From positions 1-64,000 of the forward strand of contig JADJYF010000012.1 in assembly GCA_016719885.1 (NCBI GenBank): a DNA stretch of 64,000 nucleotides. Direction: 5' to 3'. Shown one piece after another: positions 27,865-37,092 of the stretch. This stretch comes from Pseudomonadota bacterium (lineage in GTDB: Bacteria; Pseudomonadota; Gammaproteobacteria; Ga0077536). A program made the position numbers and the translations under genes. Every line of letters starts with the position of its first letter. Position 1 is the stretch's first letter. Below the pieces are notes generated by a model. It made no database searches. It worked only from the letters and a program-made list of their open reading frames with translations, and was not told the DNA's origin.

Positions 27865-28551
27865 ATGCTGCTGGAGCTTGTCGAAAAGCTGATCTGGCGC
27901 TTCGACGCCAGCAGTGCGACCGCGTTCTTCGAGCCGGCCGACTTTCCGTGGACGGCGACGCTGCAGGCGCAGTGGTTGGATATCCGCGCTGAACTCGACG
28001 CGGTGCTGCGGCAACGCGAACAGATCCCGAACTTCCAGGACGTCTCGGCCGACCAGCGCGCGCTCACCGCAAACGACGACTGGAAGACCTTCTTCCTGTA
28101 CATCTACGGACATGCCATAGACGACAACTGCGCGCGCTGCCCGGCCACCACCCGCCTGGTGCGCGAGATTCCGGGCATGAAGACCGCCATGTTTTCCATT
28201 CTCGCGCCGGGCAAGCACATCCCCGAACATCGCGGTCCCTACAAGGGCGTGCTGCGCTACCACCTCGGACTCAGGGTGCCTGACGGTGGCGATTGCCGCA
28301 TTCGCGTCAAGGATGACACTCGCCCATGGGTCGAAGGTGGCAGCCTGGTGTTCGATGACAGCCATGTGCATCAAGCCTGGAACGATGCGCCCGCGCAGCG
28401 CGTGGTGCTGTTCGTCGACTTCCTGCGCCCCTTGCCAATGCCGCTGGCCTTGCTCAACCGGCTGATGGTCTGGCGTTTTTCCAGTCGTCCTTTCATCATG
28501 GAGGCGGTGCGTAATGCCCGCCATTTCGGCCTGTCGCCGGAACTCGATTGA
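27865..28551 (+). CDS. Aspartyl/asparaginyl beta-hydroxylase-like Fe(II)/2OG dioxygenase
   Basis: 228 residues. IPEHRGPYKGVLRYHLGL holds the first iron-binding His and the RxH segment, and the second half has VFDDSHVHQAWN with the distal His and QRVVLFVDFLRP with the 2-oxoglutarate-binding Arg, as in the PF05118 family (including LpxO, which hydroxylates lipid A). In this locus the target could be a lipid or sugar component of the polysaccharide. The ATG at 27865 is 7 bp after rfbF; the longer in-frame opening lies inside rfbF and is rejected. Confidence 0.8.
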   Translation: MLLELVEKLIWRFDASSATAFFEPADFPWTATLQAQWLDIRAELDAVLRQREQIPNFQDVSADQRALTANDDWKTFFLYIYGHAIDDNCARCPATTRLVREIPGMKTAMFSILAPGKHIPEHRGPYKGVLRYHLGLRVPDGGDCRIRVKDDTRPWVEGGSLVFDDSHVHQAWNDAPAQRVVLFVDFLRPLPMPLALLNRLMVWRFSSRPFIMEAVRNARHFGLSPELD

Positions 28552-28602
28552 CTGTCCGCGCCGCACGGCCCCTGGCTGCGCCGCCGCCGCGCAAGGCCCT
28601 AG

Positions 28603-29575
28603 ATGACCTGTTCAGCGCACAGCGTGCCATCCAATGCCGAGCCATCGACGCCGCGATGCGCGGAAGGCGAACGGCCGCGCGTCACGATTATCGTCAATTG
28701 CTATAACGGCGCGGAGTTTCTCGCCGAAGCCCTGGACAGCGCGCTCGCCCAAACCTACACGGACTGGGAGTTGCTGCTGTATGACGATTGCTCGACCGAT
28801 GGCAGCGCCGCGGTGTTCGAGCGCTACTCCGATGCGCGACTGCGCTACGTGCGCGCGCCGCGCTTGCTCAATCTGAGCCAGGCCCGTCAGGCGGCCCTGG
28901 TCCTCGCGCACGGGGAATGGATTGCGTTTCTTGATCAGGATGACATCTGGCTGCCGGACAAGCTCGCCCGCCAGATGGCCATTGCCGATCAGGACCTCGA
29001 CGGCAAGGTCGGTCTCGTCTACGGGCGGGCAAAGCGCTTCGGCGCCCGGCATCACGGACGCGACTTCGATCATCATTTCGAAGACACGGCGCTGCCCGAG
29101 GGCGACGTTTTTCCACACCTTGCTGACGGTTTCGAACTTCGTGCCCATGAGCACGGCGATGATCCGTCGCGCGGCCTACCAGGCTATCGCACCGCTGCCC
29201 GAGCACATTCGTCTGTGTCCCGATCTCTATTACTGGCTGGCCTTGAGTCGGGATTGGCAGGTGCGCGCGGTGCAGGGTGAATGCTGCCTCTACCGGGTGC
29301 ACGCCGGCGGGCTGACATCGGTACACAACATTCAGATCTTCACCGAGTTCCTGGCCATCATCGAACACTTCGGTGACGGTCTCGACGGCGCCACGCTGCA
29401 GCGCCGTCGCCGCGGTTCGCAGACCGTGATTGGGGTGGCGGAGCTAGCCGCCGGCCAGACGTGGCGCGGCCTGACCCGCATCCTGCGCCACGGCTCCCTG
29501 CCCTACCTGTTGGCACGCACCTGCGCCTGGCTCGGCCGCGAAAGCCGCTACCTGCGGCGTAGCCACAGGACCTGA
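28603..29575 (+). CDS. GT2 glycosyltransferase, frameshifted
   Basis: The first frame gives VTIIVNCYNGAEFLAEALDSA, YDDCSTDGS and FLDQDDIWLPDKLARQ (nucleotide and metal sites of GT2) and loses homology after EGDVF; the +1 frame continues HTLLTVSNFVPMSTAMIRR and DLYYWLALS to the end at 29575. The T5 run at 29108-29112 read as T4 restores a single protein of about 323 residues. The enzyme would add a sugar to the lipid-linked unit. Its 3' end lies 7 bp from the convergent wzy gene. Confidence 0.85.
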
Positions 29576-29582
29576 ATCGCGT

Positions 29583-31199
29583 TCATTCACCCAGCCGTCG
29601 CGTCGGCTGACGCAGCAAGCGGCCGACGTTCCTGGGCACCAGCCAGCCTTGGCGACGATGCGGCCCTGGATTGGCAGGCAGCGGCGCAGGCGCCGTCACC
29701 ACGCGCTCCTCGTTGGCCCGACGCCAATACTCCAGGGCGATGATCAACGCCGCGAAATTCCAGATCACGACCGCTTGGTGCACGCGGTCGAAGAAGCTCA
29801 CCATGCCGTCCAGCATGATCGCGACAAAGCCGCACAACAGCCCGATATTCAGCGCGTTCAGCATCGGGTCGCGAATGCGCAGGTTGCGCACGCCGACGGC
29901 GATGATCACCAGGTGGAGCGCCACCCACACCATGAGCCCGACAGTGCCCTGCTCCACCCACACCAGCAGCCAGGTGTTGTGCACCGCCGGCCAGTTGCCG
30001 ACATCGCCGTAGGCGTGCAGCATGCCGGCGACGCTGCCGAAGCGCGTGTAAGGCGGCTGCTCGAGCGTATAGGTATTCAGACCAAAACCGAACCACGGAC
30101 TGGTGCTGATCATCTTCCACGCCGTCACCATGAAATCGAAGCGTGCGCCCACGGCATCGGGATCCGAGCGGTTCAGACGCGCAATGATCTGGTTGCTGAA
30201 TGCGACCAGGACGATGCCGGCACCGGCCGCGATCGCGGCGCGCAGCATGAAATAGCGCGCGCGCGCCTGGCGATGCACATGGGTCAGCAGCGGAATGGCG
30301 ACCACCACGAAGGCAAGGTCGACCCAGCCGCCGCGCGACAAGGTCAGCACGATGATCACGGTGAACAGCGCCAGCATCGCGCCGATCACGACCTTCAAGG
30401 GCCAGCGCAGGGGCGTGAACAGAAAACTCAGTCCAACGCCGGTCACCACGGCCAGGTAGGCGCCGAGAATGTTCGGGTGCGTCATCACGCCGGCCACGCG
30501 CTTGATGCCACGCTCGCCTACCAGGGTGGCCATGCCGAGATTCTGCATGCCCTTGCGGGTCATCTCTCCATAGTTCTGCAGACCGAACTCGATGCCCAGC
30601 ACCTGCAGCACCGCGAAACCCGCCTGGACTGCGGCGGCAAGCAGCAGCGCCAGGGTCGCATGCATGAACAGACGTCGCCGCACCACTTCGTTGATGATGA
30701 CCAGCATCCACAGCAGGATGCGCCCCATGCGGAATATTTCGTGGGCGGTGACCAGGGCGAAGTTGCCGCGCACGACGTCCATCGCGCCCAGCGCCATCAG
30801 GATCAGCCATGGCAGCAGCGTGCGCGGGAAACGGTAGGGGCGCTTGTAGCCACTCAGCCAGTCGCGCACCTGAAAACCCAGCAGCGCGACCAGGAAGGGG
30901 TCGGAGATATGGAAGTCGAAGGACACCGCCCCGCCCATGTGCCCGAAGTACATGAAGTCGCGCTTGATATTCCACGGCGCGAGAAACACCAGCGCGTAGA
31001 AGATGAACAGCCGCGCGTTGCCCGACAGCACGAGGCCAAACAACAAACCGATGGCCAGCACCACGGCGACCAGGTATTCGTTCGACATCATCGAAATGGC
31101 GGTGGCGGTGATCGCGCAAAACGCCACCACCAGCATGCCGAGGAACAGCCACAACTGGCTGCTGAACTGTCGCAGCGTCGGCCCCAGGCGCGCGAACAT
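29583..31199 (-). CDS. wzy: O-antigen polymerase/ligase family protein (Wzy_C)
   Basis: 538 residues, about 11-12 membrane helices. The large periplasmic loop region in the second half includes SPWFGFGLNTY and AVHNTWLLVWVEQGTVGL, the conserved His-containing Wzy_C motif shared by O-antigen ligases and polymerases. Located with wzx, wzz and wza, it most likely polymerises the repeat units. The Pro/Arg-rich tail is cytoplasmic. The opposite strand also stays open over this gene but shows no protein-like features. Confidence 0.87.
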   Translation of the reverse strand: MFARLGPTLRQFSSQLWLFLGMLVVAFCAITATAISMMSNEYLVAVVLAIGLLFGLVLSGNARLFIFYALVFLAPWNIKRDFMYFGHMGGAVSFDFHISDPFLVALLGFQVRDWLSGYKRPYRFPRTLLPWLILMALGAMDVVRGNFALVTAHEIFRMGRILLWMLVIINEVVRRRLFMHATLALLLAAAVQAGFAVLQVLGIEFGLQNYGEMTRKGMQNLGMATLVGERGIKRVAGVMTHPNILGAYLAVVTGVGLSFLFTPLRWPLKVVIGAMLALFTVIIVLTLSRGGWVDLAFVVVAIPLLTHVHRQARARYFMLRAAIAAGAGIVLVAFSNQIIARLNRSDPDAVGARFDFMVTAWKMISTSPWFGFGLNTYTLEQPPYTRFGSVAGMLHAYGDVGNWPAVHNTWLLVWVEQGTVGLMVWVALHLVIIAVGVRNLRIRDPMLNALNIGLLCGFVAIMLDGMVSFFDRVHQAVVIWNFAALIIALEYWRRANEERVVTAPAPLPANPGPHRRQGWLVPRNVGRLLRQPTRRLGE

Positions 31200-31232
31200 C
31201 AGCGGCGGCGGCGGCCGAAGCGCCGCGCTCCG

Positions 31233-31997
31233 TCAGGCGCTTTCGCCCGGGCGGGCACGCGGGGCGCCGAGCACGAGTCCGACGCGCTCGGCCCCGCATT
31301 CATTCAGGATGGTCTGGGCGTTGGCTATCTCGCTGAGTGACAATTCGCCCTCCAGCGCGATCAGCAAGGTCGCATCGACCAGCGGCCCGAAGGCCAGCGT
31401 GCGGCTGGCGCGGGATACCGCGGGCCCCTGGACCAGGACGAAATCGCAAAGAGCGGCGGCGACACTCAGAAACTGGCCGAGGGCCGCGGCGCGCGCCGCC
31501 GGTCGCTGCGCGGACTGCTGACTTCCGCAGGCGACGAACGAGATGGCGGGATGGGCTGTCCTGCGCATCGCGGCGCGCAGGGCTGCATCCATCGGCGCGC
31601 CGCTGGTGAGGATGTCCTGCAGCCCCGGCGCCCTGTCGCCGCCCAGGGCCTTGGTCAAACCGTTGCGACCGAAACTGCCGTCGACCAGCAACACTCGGCG
31701 TCCGAGATCTTCAGCAAAATGCCACGCCAGTTCGGTGCTCGCTTCGATGGCAACGCGGTCGTAATCAGCCGCCATGATCAGCACGCTCGCGCCGTGTTCC
31801 TCGTGCAGCAGATCGCGCTCGAGACGCATCGCCAAGCGGCTGTAGGCCATGCGCGTGCTGTCGTCGGCTTCCACCAGTTCCTGACTCGCGACGCTGGTCA
31901 GCGATTGGTGCTCGGCCGTTGCGGGATCGGGCGCGGCGCCCGTGGCCGCGCCGTTCAGAGGCTCGTCGCGCACGCGCTGCAACTCAGGAGTCTTCAT
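31233..31997 (-). CDS. Degenerate tyrosine-kinase-like (BY-kinase/Wzc-C) P-loop protein
   Basis: 254 residues aligned by eye to the CapB/Wzc kinase domain: SRLAMRLERDLL precedes the nucleotide domain, VLLVDGSFGRNGLTKALG (102-119) retains the Walker A' Asp106. The Walker A position reads AADYDRVAIEAS with no GK-S/T, and the Walker B position reads FVLVQGPAV with Gln190 in place of Asp. There is no C-terminal tyrosine cluster. So ATP hydrolysis and autokinase activity are doubtful; it may be a regulatory pseudokinase partner of the Wzz protein. It overlaps the upstream wzz-like gene by 14 bp. Confidence 0.7.
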   Translation of the reverse strand: MKTPELQRVRDEPLNGAATGAAPDPATAEHQSLTSVASQELVEADDSTRMAYSRLAMRLERDLLHEEHGASVLIMAADYDRVAIEASTELAWHFAEDLGRRVLLVDGSFGRNGLTKALGGDRAPGLQDILTSGAPMDAALRAAMRRTAHPAISFVACGSQQSAQRPAARAAALGQFLSVAAALCDFVLVQGPAVSRASRTLAFGPLVDATLLIALEGELSLSEIANAQTILNECGAERVGLVLGAPRARPGESA

Positions 31998-33654
31998 TGC
32001 GCAAGCGCTCCAGGGCGCGTACCGGATTATGCAAACGCGCGGGCGGGCCGCCGGTCAGGCATCGCAGTCGGCCGGTGCGATGGGTGATTTCGATGGTGGC
32101 ATAAACCGGTAGATCGGGGCGCTGAACGAGATTCGAACGGGTCGCGCGATTGTTCAGCAACTCGGCGAGCAGCGCCAGGCCGGTGCCGCCGGCCAGACCG
32201 AACAACAGGGCCACCAAAGACAGCAGCTTCACATTGGGCCAGGAGGACTTGTCGGGCGCGGACGCGTAGTCGACAACCTTGAGCGACGACGGCGCGCTCT
32301 TGGCGGCGATGCGCGAAACATCGGCCTGCATGAGTTTCTCGCTCAGCTCGCGCAGGCGAATCAGCGCGATTTCCTGGTCGCGCTCCAGCACCAGGTACTG
32401 CTTCTCCAAGGCCGGCAGCGACGCCAGGCGCGCGATGGTGTCGGCGTGGGTCTGACGCATGCGTTCGAGTTCGGCGCGTGTCGACGCCAGTTCGGCCACG
32501 ATTTGCTGGCGGCGCGCACGCAAGGATTCGTAACGCTCGCTCAGTTCGTGATCGGTCGCCGATTGCAGCATGCGCGGTTCGCGGGCCAGGCGCCGTTCGA
32601 GATCGGCTATCTGGCTCGCCACCGCGCGCAGCTCCGGCGAGCCCGGCTGGTATATCTGGCCGGCGGCGGCGAGATCCTTGTTCAAACCGAACAAGGTCTG
32701 CTCCATTTCATCACGGACCGGGTTGCGGCCCATCATGTCGCTCTTCAATACCGTCGGCGATTCCTGACTCAGTTGAGCGTCGACAACCTTGAGACTGGCC
32801 TCGAGATTCTTGAGCTTGAACTCGGTATCGTCGATGCGCGACTTGAGTTCCGCCCAGTTGGTCATGATGGCCTTGTCCTTGACGAACCCCATCGCCAACT
32901 GGTTCTGGTTCTCGAACTCGAGACGTGCCTGCATCACCCGGTCACGCTCCCTGGCGGCGCGCTCGACTTCCTCACCGAGCGTCCTGTAGGCGTTCTCCGC
33001 TTCATCGACGTACATCTGGCGCCGGTAGTTCATGTATTCGTCGATCAGCGCGTTGGCCATTTCCGCGACCCGGAAGCTTGGGCCCTTCACCACCAGGTAG
33101 CCGACATGGCTATCCGGCACCGGCTCGAGCGCGGCGCCGTCCTGGAAGCCCTTCACGGTCTTCGAGCGTTGCACTTCTTCGGGGCTGGGTTCGAACGGCG
33201 CCGGGGTGGGCGGAAAGATCCAGCGCTTGACCGACCGATAGGCATTGCCGACGGCCGACTTGGACCACAGGTAGGTGATCTGCTTGAGATGGGAATGGTA
33301 GACGTCGTCGTAACCGAGATTCAGCTTGGTGACCACCTGCCTCACCACCGGCGAAGACGTCATGAGCTCGCGTTCCGAGGACAGCTCGATTTTCCGAAAC
33401 GTGTTCCACTGCGAGTAGAACATCTCGCGCGCCTTGTCGTCGTCGGCTTCGGCCCGCACCAGCACCTCGGCGCGAAATACCGGCGGGAAGGTTTTCACGT
33501 AAAGCCACACCAGGACCAGGCAGAACATGCAGCACAGCAATATCAACAGCCGGTGCTTGCGCACCGCGTCCATGACACGGTTGACCGCCGCGCGCACCTC
33601 GAAGCTGTCCGCCTCGCGCCGGTAGTCGATGGATTCAGGATTATCGGCGCGCAT
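31984..33654 (-). CDS. Wzz/GumC-type polysaccharide co-polymerase (chain-length determinant)
   Basis: 556 residues. One transmembrane helix at about 35-53 (LLILLCCMFCLVLVWLYV), a long periplasmic coiled-coil region (for example residues 230-460), and a second membrane helix near 480-503 (LLSLVALLFGLAGGTGLALL) give the classic Wzz topology; SLKVVDYASAPDKSSWPN is the Pro-containing GNVR-like segment before the second helix. It controls chain length and links Wzy to Wza. It is translationally coupled to the kinase-like gene. The wza gene lies 50 bp upstream in the same operon. Confidence 0.9.
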   Translation of the reverse strand: MRADNPESIDYRREADSFEVRAAVNRVMDAVRKHRLLILLCCMFCLVLVWLYVKTFPPVFRAEVLVRAEADDDKAREMFYSQWNTFRKIELSSERELMTSSPVVRQVVTKLNLGYDDVYHSHLKQITYLWSKSAVGNAYRSVKRWIFPPTPAPFEPSPEEVQRSKTVKGFQDGAALEPVPDSHVGYLVVKGPSFRVAEMANALIDEYMNYRRQMYVDEAENAYRTLGEEVERAARERDRVMQARLEFENQNQLAMGFVKDKAIMTNWAELKSRIDDTEFKLKNLEASLKVVDAQLSQESPTVLKSDMMGRNPVRDEMEQTLFGLNKDLAAAGQIYQPGSPELRAVASQIADLERRLAREPRMLQSATDHELSERYESLRARRQQIVAELASTRAELERMRQTHADTIARLASLPALEKQYLVLERDQEIALIRLRELSEKLMQADVSRIAAKSAPSSLKVVDYASAPDKSSWPNVKLLSLVALLFGLAGGTGLALLAELLNNRATRSNLVQRPDLPVYATIEITHRTGRLRCLTGGPPARLHNPVRALERLRNEDS

Positions 33655-33704
33655 GGCTGGGGTGGTGCGGGCTCTTGCGGCTGGCGCTCATCGTCGGCCG
33701 CGAC

Positions 33705-34652
33705 TCAGGGCGCCGATACGCCGACATTGTTGCTGTCATCGAGCGCCCTCAGCAGCTTGATGATCAGCAGCGGGTTGAGCACCGCCGCGACCCCCGAACT
33801 GGCGGACGACAGCGGCTTGGTCAGTTGCTCGACAACCGTACCGAAGCGGGCGGCGCCCCGTTCCGGCACGAACAGCACGTCTTCCGGTTCCAGCCGCGTG
33901 GCCGCCAGCGCCATGTAAGGTGCCACTTGATGGTGGGACGCATTGGTGATGACCGCCTGGTCGACGCCGAGCGGGTGAATCTTGCCGTCTTTGTCCAGCC
34001 GCAACACCATGACATTGCCCTCGTCCGCCGTTGGCAGCAGGTCGCCCGCGCGCGCGATGGCTTCGGCCGCCGAGGTCGCGTCCTTGAACGATACCGGGCC
34101 GGGACGCGCCACTTTGCCGAGCACGTAGACCATCGGCTCGCGCAGGGATTTGACCATCACCGACACGTCCGGGTCGACGATGCGCTTCTCATAAAGCTGG
34201 GTCAGTCGCTGGTCGAGCTGTGCAGGCGTGAGTCCGGCGGCCTCGACCTCATCGACTATCGGCAGGGAGATGTAACCGTCGGGGCGCACCACCACGTCGA
34301 ACTTGGCGTCGGGCACCCGTTGGATGATGACGGCGAGCAAGTCGCCCGGCCCGAGGATGTAGCGACCACCGACAGCGCCGCTGGACTGTTTGACCTCGAC
34401 GGAGGGTTCGGCGCCGCTCGCGGTCACGCCGGAGGTGTCGTACTTGTGCTTGAGCGCGACGCTCTCGTTCGGCGCGACGACCGTCGCATTGCGCGGAATC
34501 GACGGCATGGCACAGCCGACAATCAGTGCCAGGCCCGCGCCGGTCAAAACACTGCGCAGCGCCCGCCACGCGCGGGACCGGCTGGCCGCGGCGGCACGAC
34601 GCGACGCCCGTTCATCGAGGGCGGACGCCGTGTGGGATATCGCTCGAATCAT
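33705..34652 (-). CDS. wza: Polysaccharide export lipoprotein (Wza/OtnA family)
   Basis: 315 residues from MIRAIS. A long basic n-region is followed by a lipobox LALIVGC (Cys47), so the mature protein is an outer-membrane lipoprotein. GRYILGPGDLLAVIIQRVPD opens the poly-export domain, PDGYISLPIVDEVEAAGLTP continues it, and SLBB-like segments (VYVLGKVARPGPVSF) follow. It forms the outer-membrane export channel. It is somewhat shorter than E. coli Wza. First gene of the wza-wzz-kinase-like-wzy minus-strand group; an upstream in-frame start at 34724 is possible. Confidence 0.9.
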   Translation of the reverse strand: MIRAISHTASALDERASRRAAAASRSRAWRALRSVLTGAGLALIVGCAMPSIPRNATVVAPNESVALKHKYDTSGVTASGAEPSVEVKQSSGAVGGRYILGPGDLLAVIIQRVPDAKFDVVVRPDGYISLPIVDEVEAAGLTPAQLDQRLTQLYEKRIVDPDVSVMVKSLREPMVYVLGKVARPGPVSFKDATSAAEAIARAGDLLPTADEGNVMVLRLDKDGKIHPLGVDQAVITNASHHQVAPYMALAATRLEPEDVLFVPERGAARFGTVVEQLTKPLSSASSGVAAVLNPLLIIKLLRALDDSNNVGVSAP

Positions 34653-34883
34653 GCGCACTGCCGTACCGGGGGTGGCGCAGCGCCGCCCGCTGCTTGCATT
34701 TGTCTGACTTTGCGGAACCTGCAAAACACTGGGCGCGGGTCATATTGGCGTCACCCCGAGCACAATCGCGTGCGCCGTCGGCCGCCCGTCACGACACCGG
34801 CCGCGCCTGGCGATGAAGGCGTCGATTCTTCGACCTATGTCCACGCCGCCGGCGAGGCGCTCGATGCCGGAGCCGCGGCGCGG

Positions 34884-36148
34884 TCAGCGGCCATAGTATT
34901 CAAAGATCCTGCGCAAGGCACAACAGACATCATCGACATCCGCGTCACGAAGATCGGCCGACATCGGCAGCGACAGCGTACGTTCTCCGATGTATTGCGC
35001 ATTCGGAAACGCGTCGCCCGCGCGGGCGAAATTCGCTTGGTAATAGGGCGAAAGGTGCAGCGGACGATAGTGCACACCGACGCCGATGTTCTCGGCCGTC
35101 AGTGCATCGAGCACCTCGTCACGCGTGATGCGCAGCCGCTCGTGATCTAAAAGAATTGCAAAAAGGTGCAGTCCGTGAACATCGCCAGCGGTGGCTGGCG
35201 GCGGCAACAGACAAGGCAAATCGGCCAATTGGCTTTGGTAACGTGCCCAGATATGGGCGCGTCGCTGGTGGTTGTCGGCGAGGCGCGCAAGCTGGCAAAG
35301 ACCGATGGCCGCCTGCACGTCGGTCATGTTGTATTTGAAGCCCGCTTCCGTGACCTGGTAGTGGCGGTACCCGTGAGCGGAAAAGCGGCTCCAGGCATCG
35401 TTGGACATGCCTTGCTGGGCCAGGATGCGCACCTTGTCGGCGAGCGCCTGATTGCGCGTAATCACCATGCCACCTTCGACCGTGGTCAGGTTCTTGGTCG
35501 AGTGAAAACTGAAACAGCCGACGTCGCCGATGAGACCCGCGGGCGTGCCGCGATAGCTGGTTTCGATGGCGTGCGCGCAGTCTTCGATGACCATCACGCC
35601 GTGGCGGCGCGCGACTGCCATGATGTCGTCCATGGCGCAGCTGCGGCCACCGAAATGGACGATGATGATGGCCTTGGTGCGCGGCGTGATGGCCGCTTCG
35701 AAAGCGGCCGTCACGTTCATGCTGTGCACATCGCAGTCGACCAGCACCGGCAGCGCACCGACATGCACGATGCTGTTCAACGCCGCGCAAAAGGTCATGG
35801 ACGGAGAGATCACTTCGTCCCCCGCGCCGATGCCGAGCGCCAGCAGGGACAAATGCAGGGCCGCCGAGCACGAACTCACCGCCACCGCGTGGGCGCGCCC
35901 TTGTAGGCCGCGAAGGCGGCTTCGAACCGCGCAACCTTGGGACCGGCACCGATCCAGCGTTTGCGCATGCTGTCGGCGACCGCCTGCATTTCTTCGTCGC
36001 CGAGCACCGGCGCGCCGAACACCAGGAAGCGATCCTTGGCTCGCACCGGCACACCGCCTGCGACCGCAGGTAGCGTGGCGACGCCATGGCGCGACGCAGG
36101 ATCCGGCGTGGCGGGCGGCCCAGATTCCCCGGAACCCGCGTGGGTCAT
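34884..36148 (-). CDS. DegT/DnrJ/EryC1/StrS sugar aminotransferase, frameshifted
   Basis: The first frame starts MTHAGSGESG and contains FGAPVLGDEEMQAVADSM and FEAAFAAYKGA, the family's N-terminal substrate segment; the next frame continues AHAVAVSSCSAALHLSLLA with GDEVISPSMTFCA and the PLP-Lys motif FSFHSTKNLTTVEGG. A single missing base in the GC run 35891-35900 explains the shift. Corrected length is about 421 residues. It transfers an amino group to a 4-keto (or 3-keto) nucleotide sugar, so the polysaccharide likely includes an amino-deoxyhexose. The stand-alone position upstream of wza suggests its own promoter. Confidence 0.85.
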
Positions 36149-36502
36149 GGCGCGGCGACACTGTCCGCGGCGGCCGCCGCATGTACACCCGTACCGCAAC
36201 CAACAGGTAAGGGAGAAGCGGGCGTTGTGTTTCGGGTCTGGTGCACGTTCCCCACGATCCGCAATCATCCGGGTTAGAAAAAGAGGGGCATGCAAATCAA
36301 GGCCGCGACCTGGCTCGGGCTGCGAGGCGACGAAGTGCTCGCGGTTCATGCCCGGCCACGAGGTTAGCCCGCCACCAGGCAACACTCAAGCGCGCGGCAC
36401 GGGGCTTCAAGTTGACGTATCGGACCCAGAGTGGAACAGTGCTGCTGACACCTTGCCCGGCCGGCGCAGGCCATCAATATTTTCACAACACCGTAGCGCG
36501 CC
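36149..36502. other. Intergenic region between divergent aminotransferase and rmlC
   Basis: About 350 bp; open frames here are shadows without ribosome sites. It should contain promoters for both flanking genes, but none is clear enough to place. Confidence 0.4.
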
Positions 36503-37051
36503 ATGGAAGTCACACCTAGCCGGATCCCCGATCTCGTCACCATCGAGCCGGATACCTATTTCGACGAGCGGGGACACTTTTTCGAGAGCTGGTCGGCGCG
36601 CCGTTATGCGGCCTTGGCCGGCATCGACAGCGACTTCGTGCAAGACAATCACACCGAGTCCGGCCGCGGTGTACTGCGCGGTCTGCATTACCAGCTGCGC
36701 CAACCGCAGGGCAAGCTGATTCGCGTGGTGAGCGGTGAGATTTTCGATGTGGGGGTAGACCTGCGCCAAGGCTCCCGGACTTTCGGCCAGTGGCAGGGGG
36801 TGGTCTTGTCAGCGGAGAACCGCAGGCAGTTCTGGCTGCCGCCGGGGTTCGCCCATGGTTTCCTGGTACTGAGTGAAAAGGCCGTGGTGCTGTACAAAGC
36901 AACGGCCTATTACGATCCCGCGGACGAACACTGCCTGCTGTGGAATGACAGCACTGTCGCTATCGCGTGGCCGACGCTGGCTTGGGATCTCGTGCTGTCG
37001 GAACGGGACAAGGCGGGCTTGAATCTCGCGCAGACGCCGCTGTTCGCGTGA
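36503..37051 (+). CDS. rmlC: dTDP-4-dehydrorhamnose 3,5-epimerase
   Basis: 182 residues, the standard length. DERGHFFESW, DNHTESGRGVLRGLHYQ with catalytic His62, GEIFDVGVDLR, and LPPGFAHGFLVLSE are hallmark RmlC cupin motifs; YYDPADEHCLLWND holds the catalytic Tyr region. It completes the dTDP-L-rhamnose pathway but lies about 25 kb from rmlBAD. The TTG/ATG choice is clear: ATG 36503 gives the normal N-terminus. It converges on the sugar-transferase gene. Confidence 0.95.
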   Translation: MEVTPSRIPDLVTIEPDTYFDERGHFFESWSARRYAALAGIDSDFVQDNHTESGRGVLRGLHYQLRQPQGKLIRVVSGEIFDVGVDLRQGSRTFGQWQGVVLSAENRRQFWLPPGFAHGFLVLSEKAVVLYKATAYYDPADEHCLLWNDSTVAIAWPTLAWDLVLSERDKAGLNLAQTPLFA

Positions 37052-37092
37052 CTCACCCACCGCCTTGAAGGCTTCGCCGCGCGTCGGGTGGT

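Noticed and set aside
29649..31340. 563-codon plus-strand open frame
   Set aside because: It is antisense to wzy; His/Gln/Asp-rich shadow composition with no motifs, while the minus strand encodes a clear membrane polymerase.
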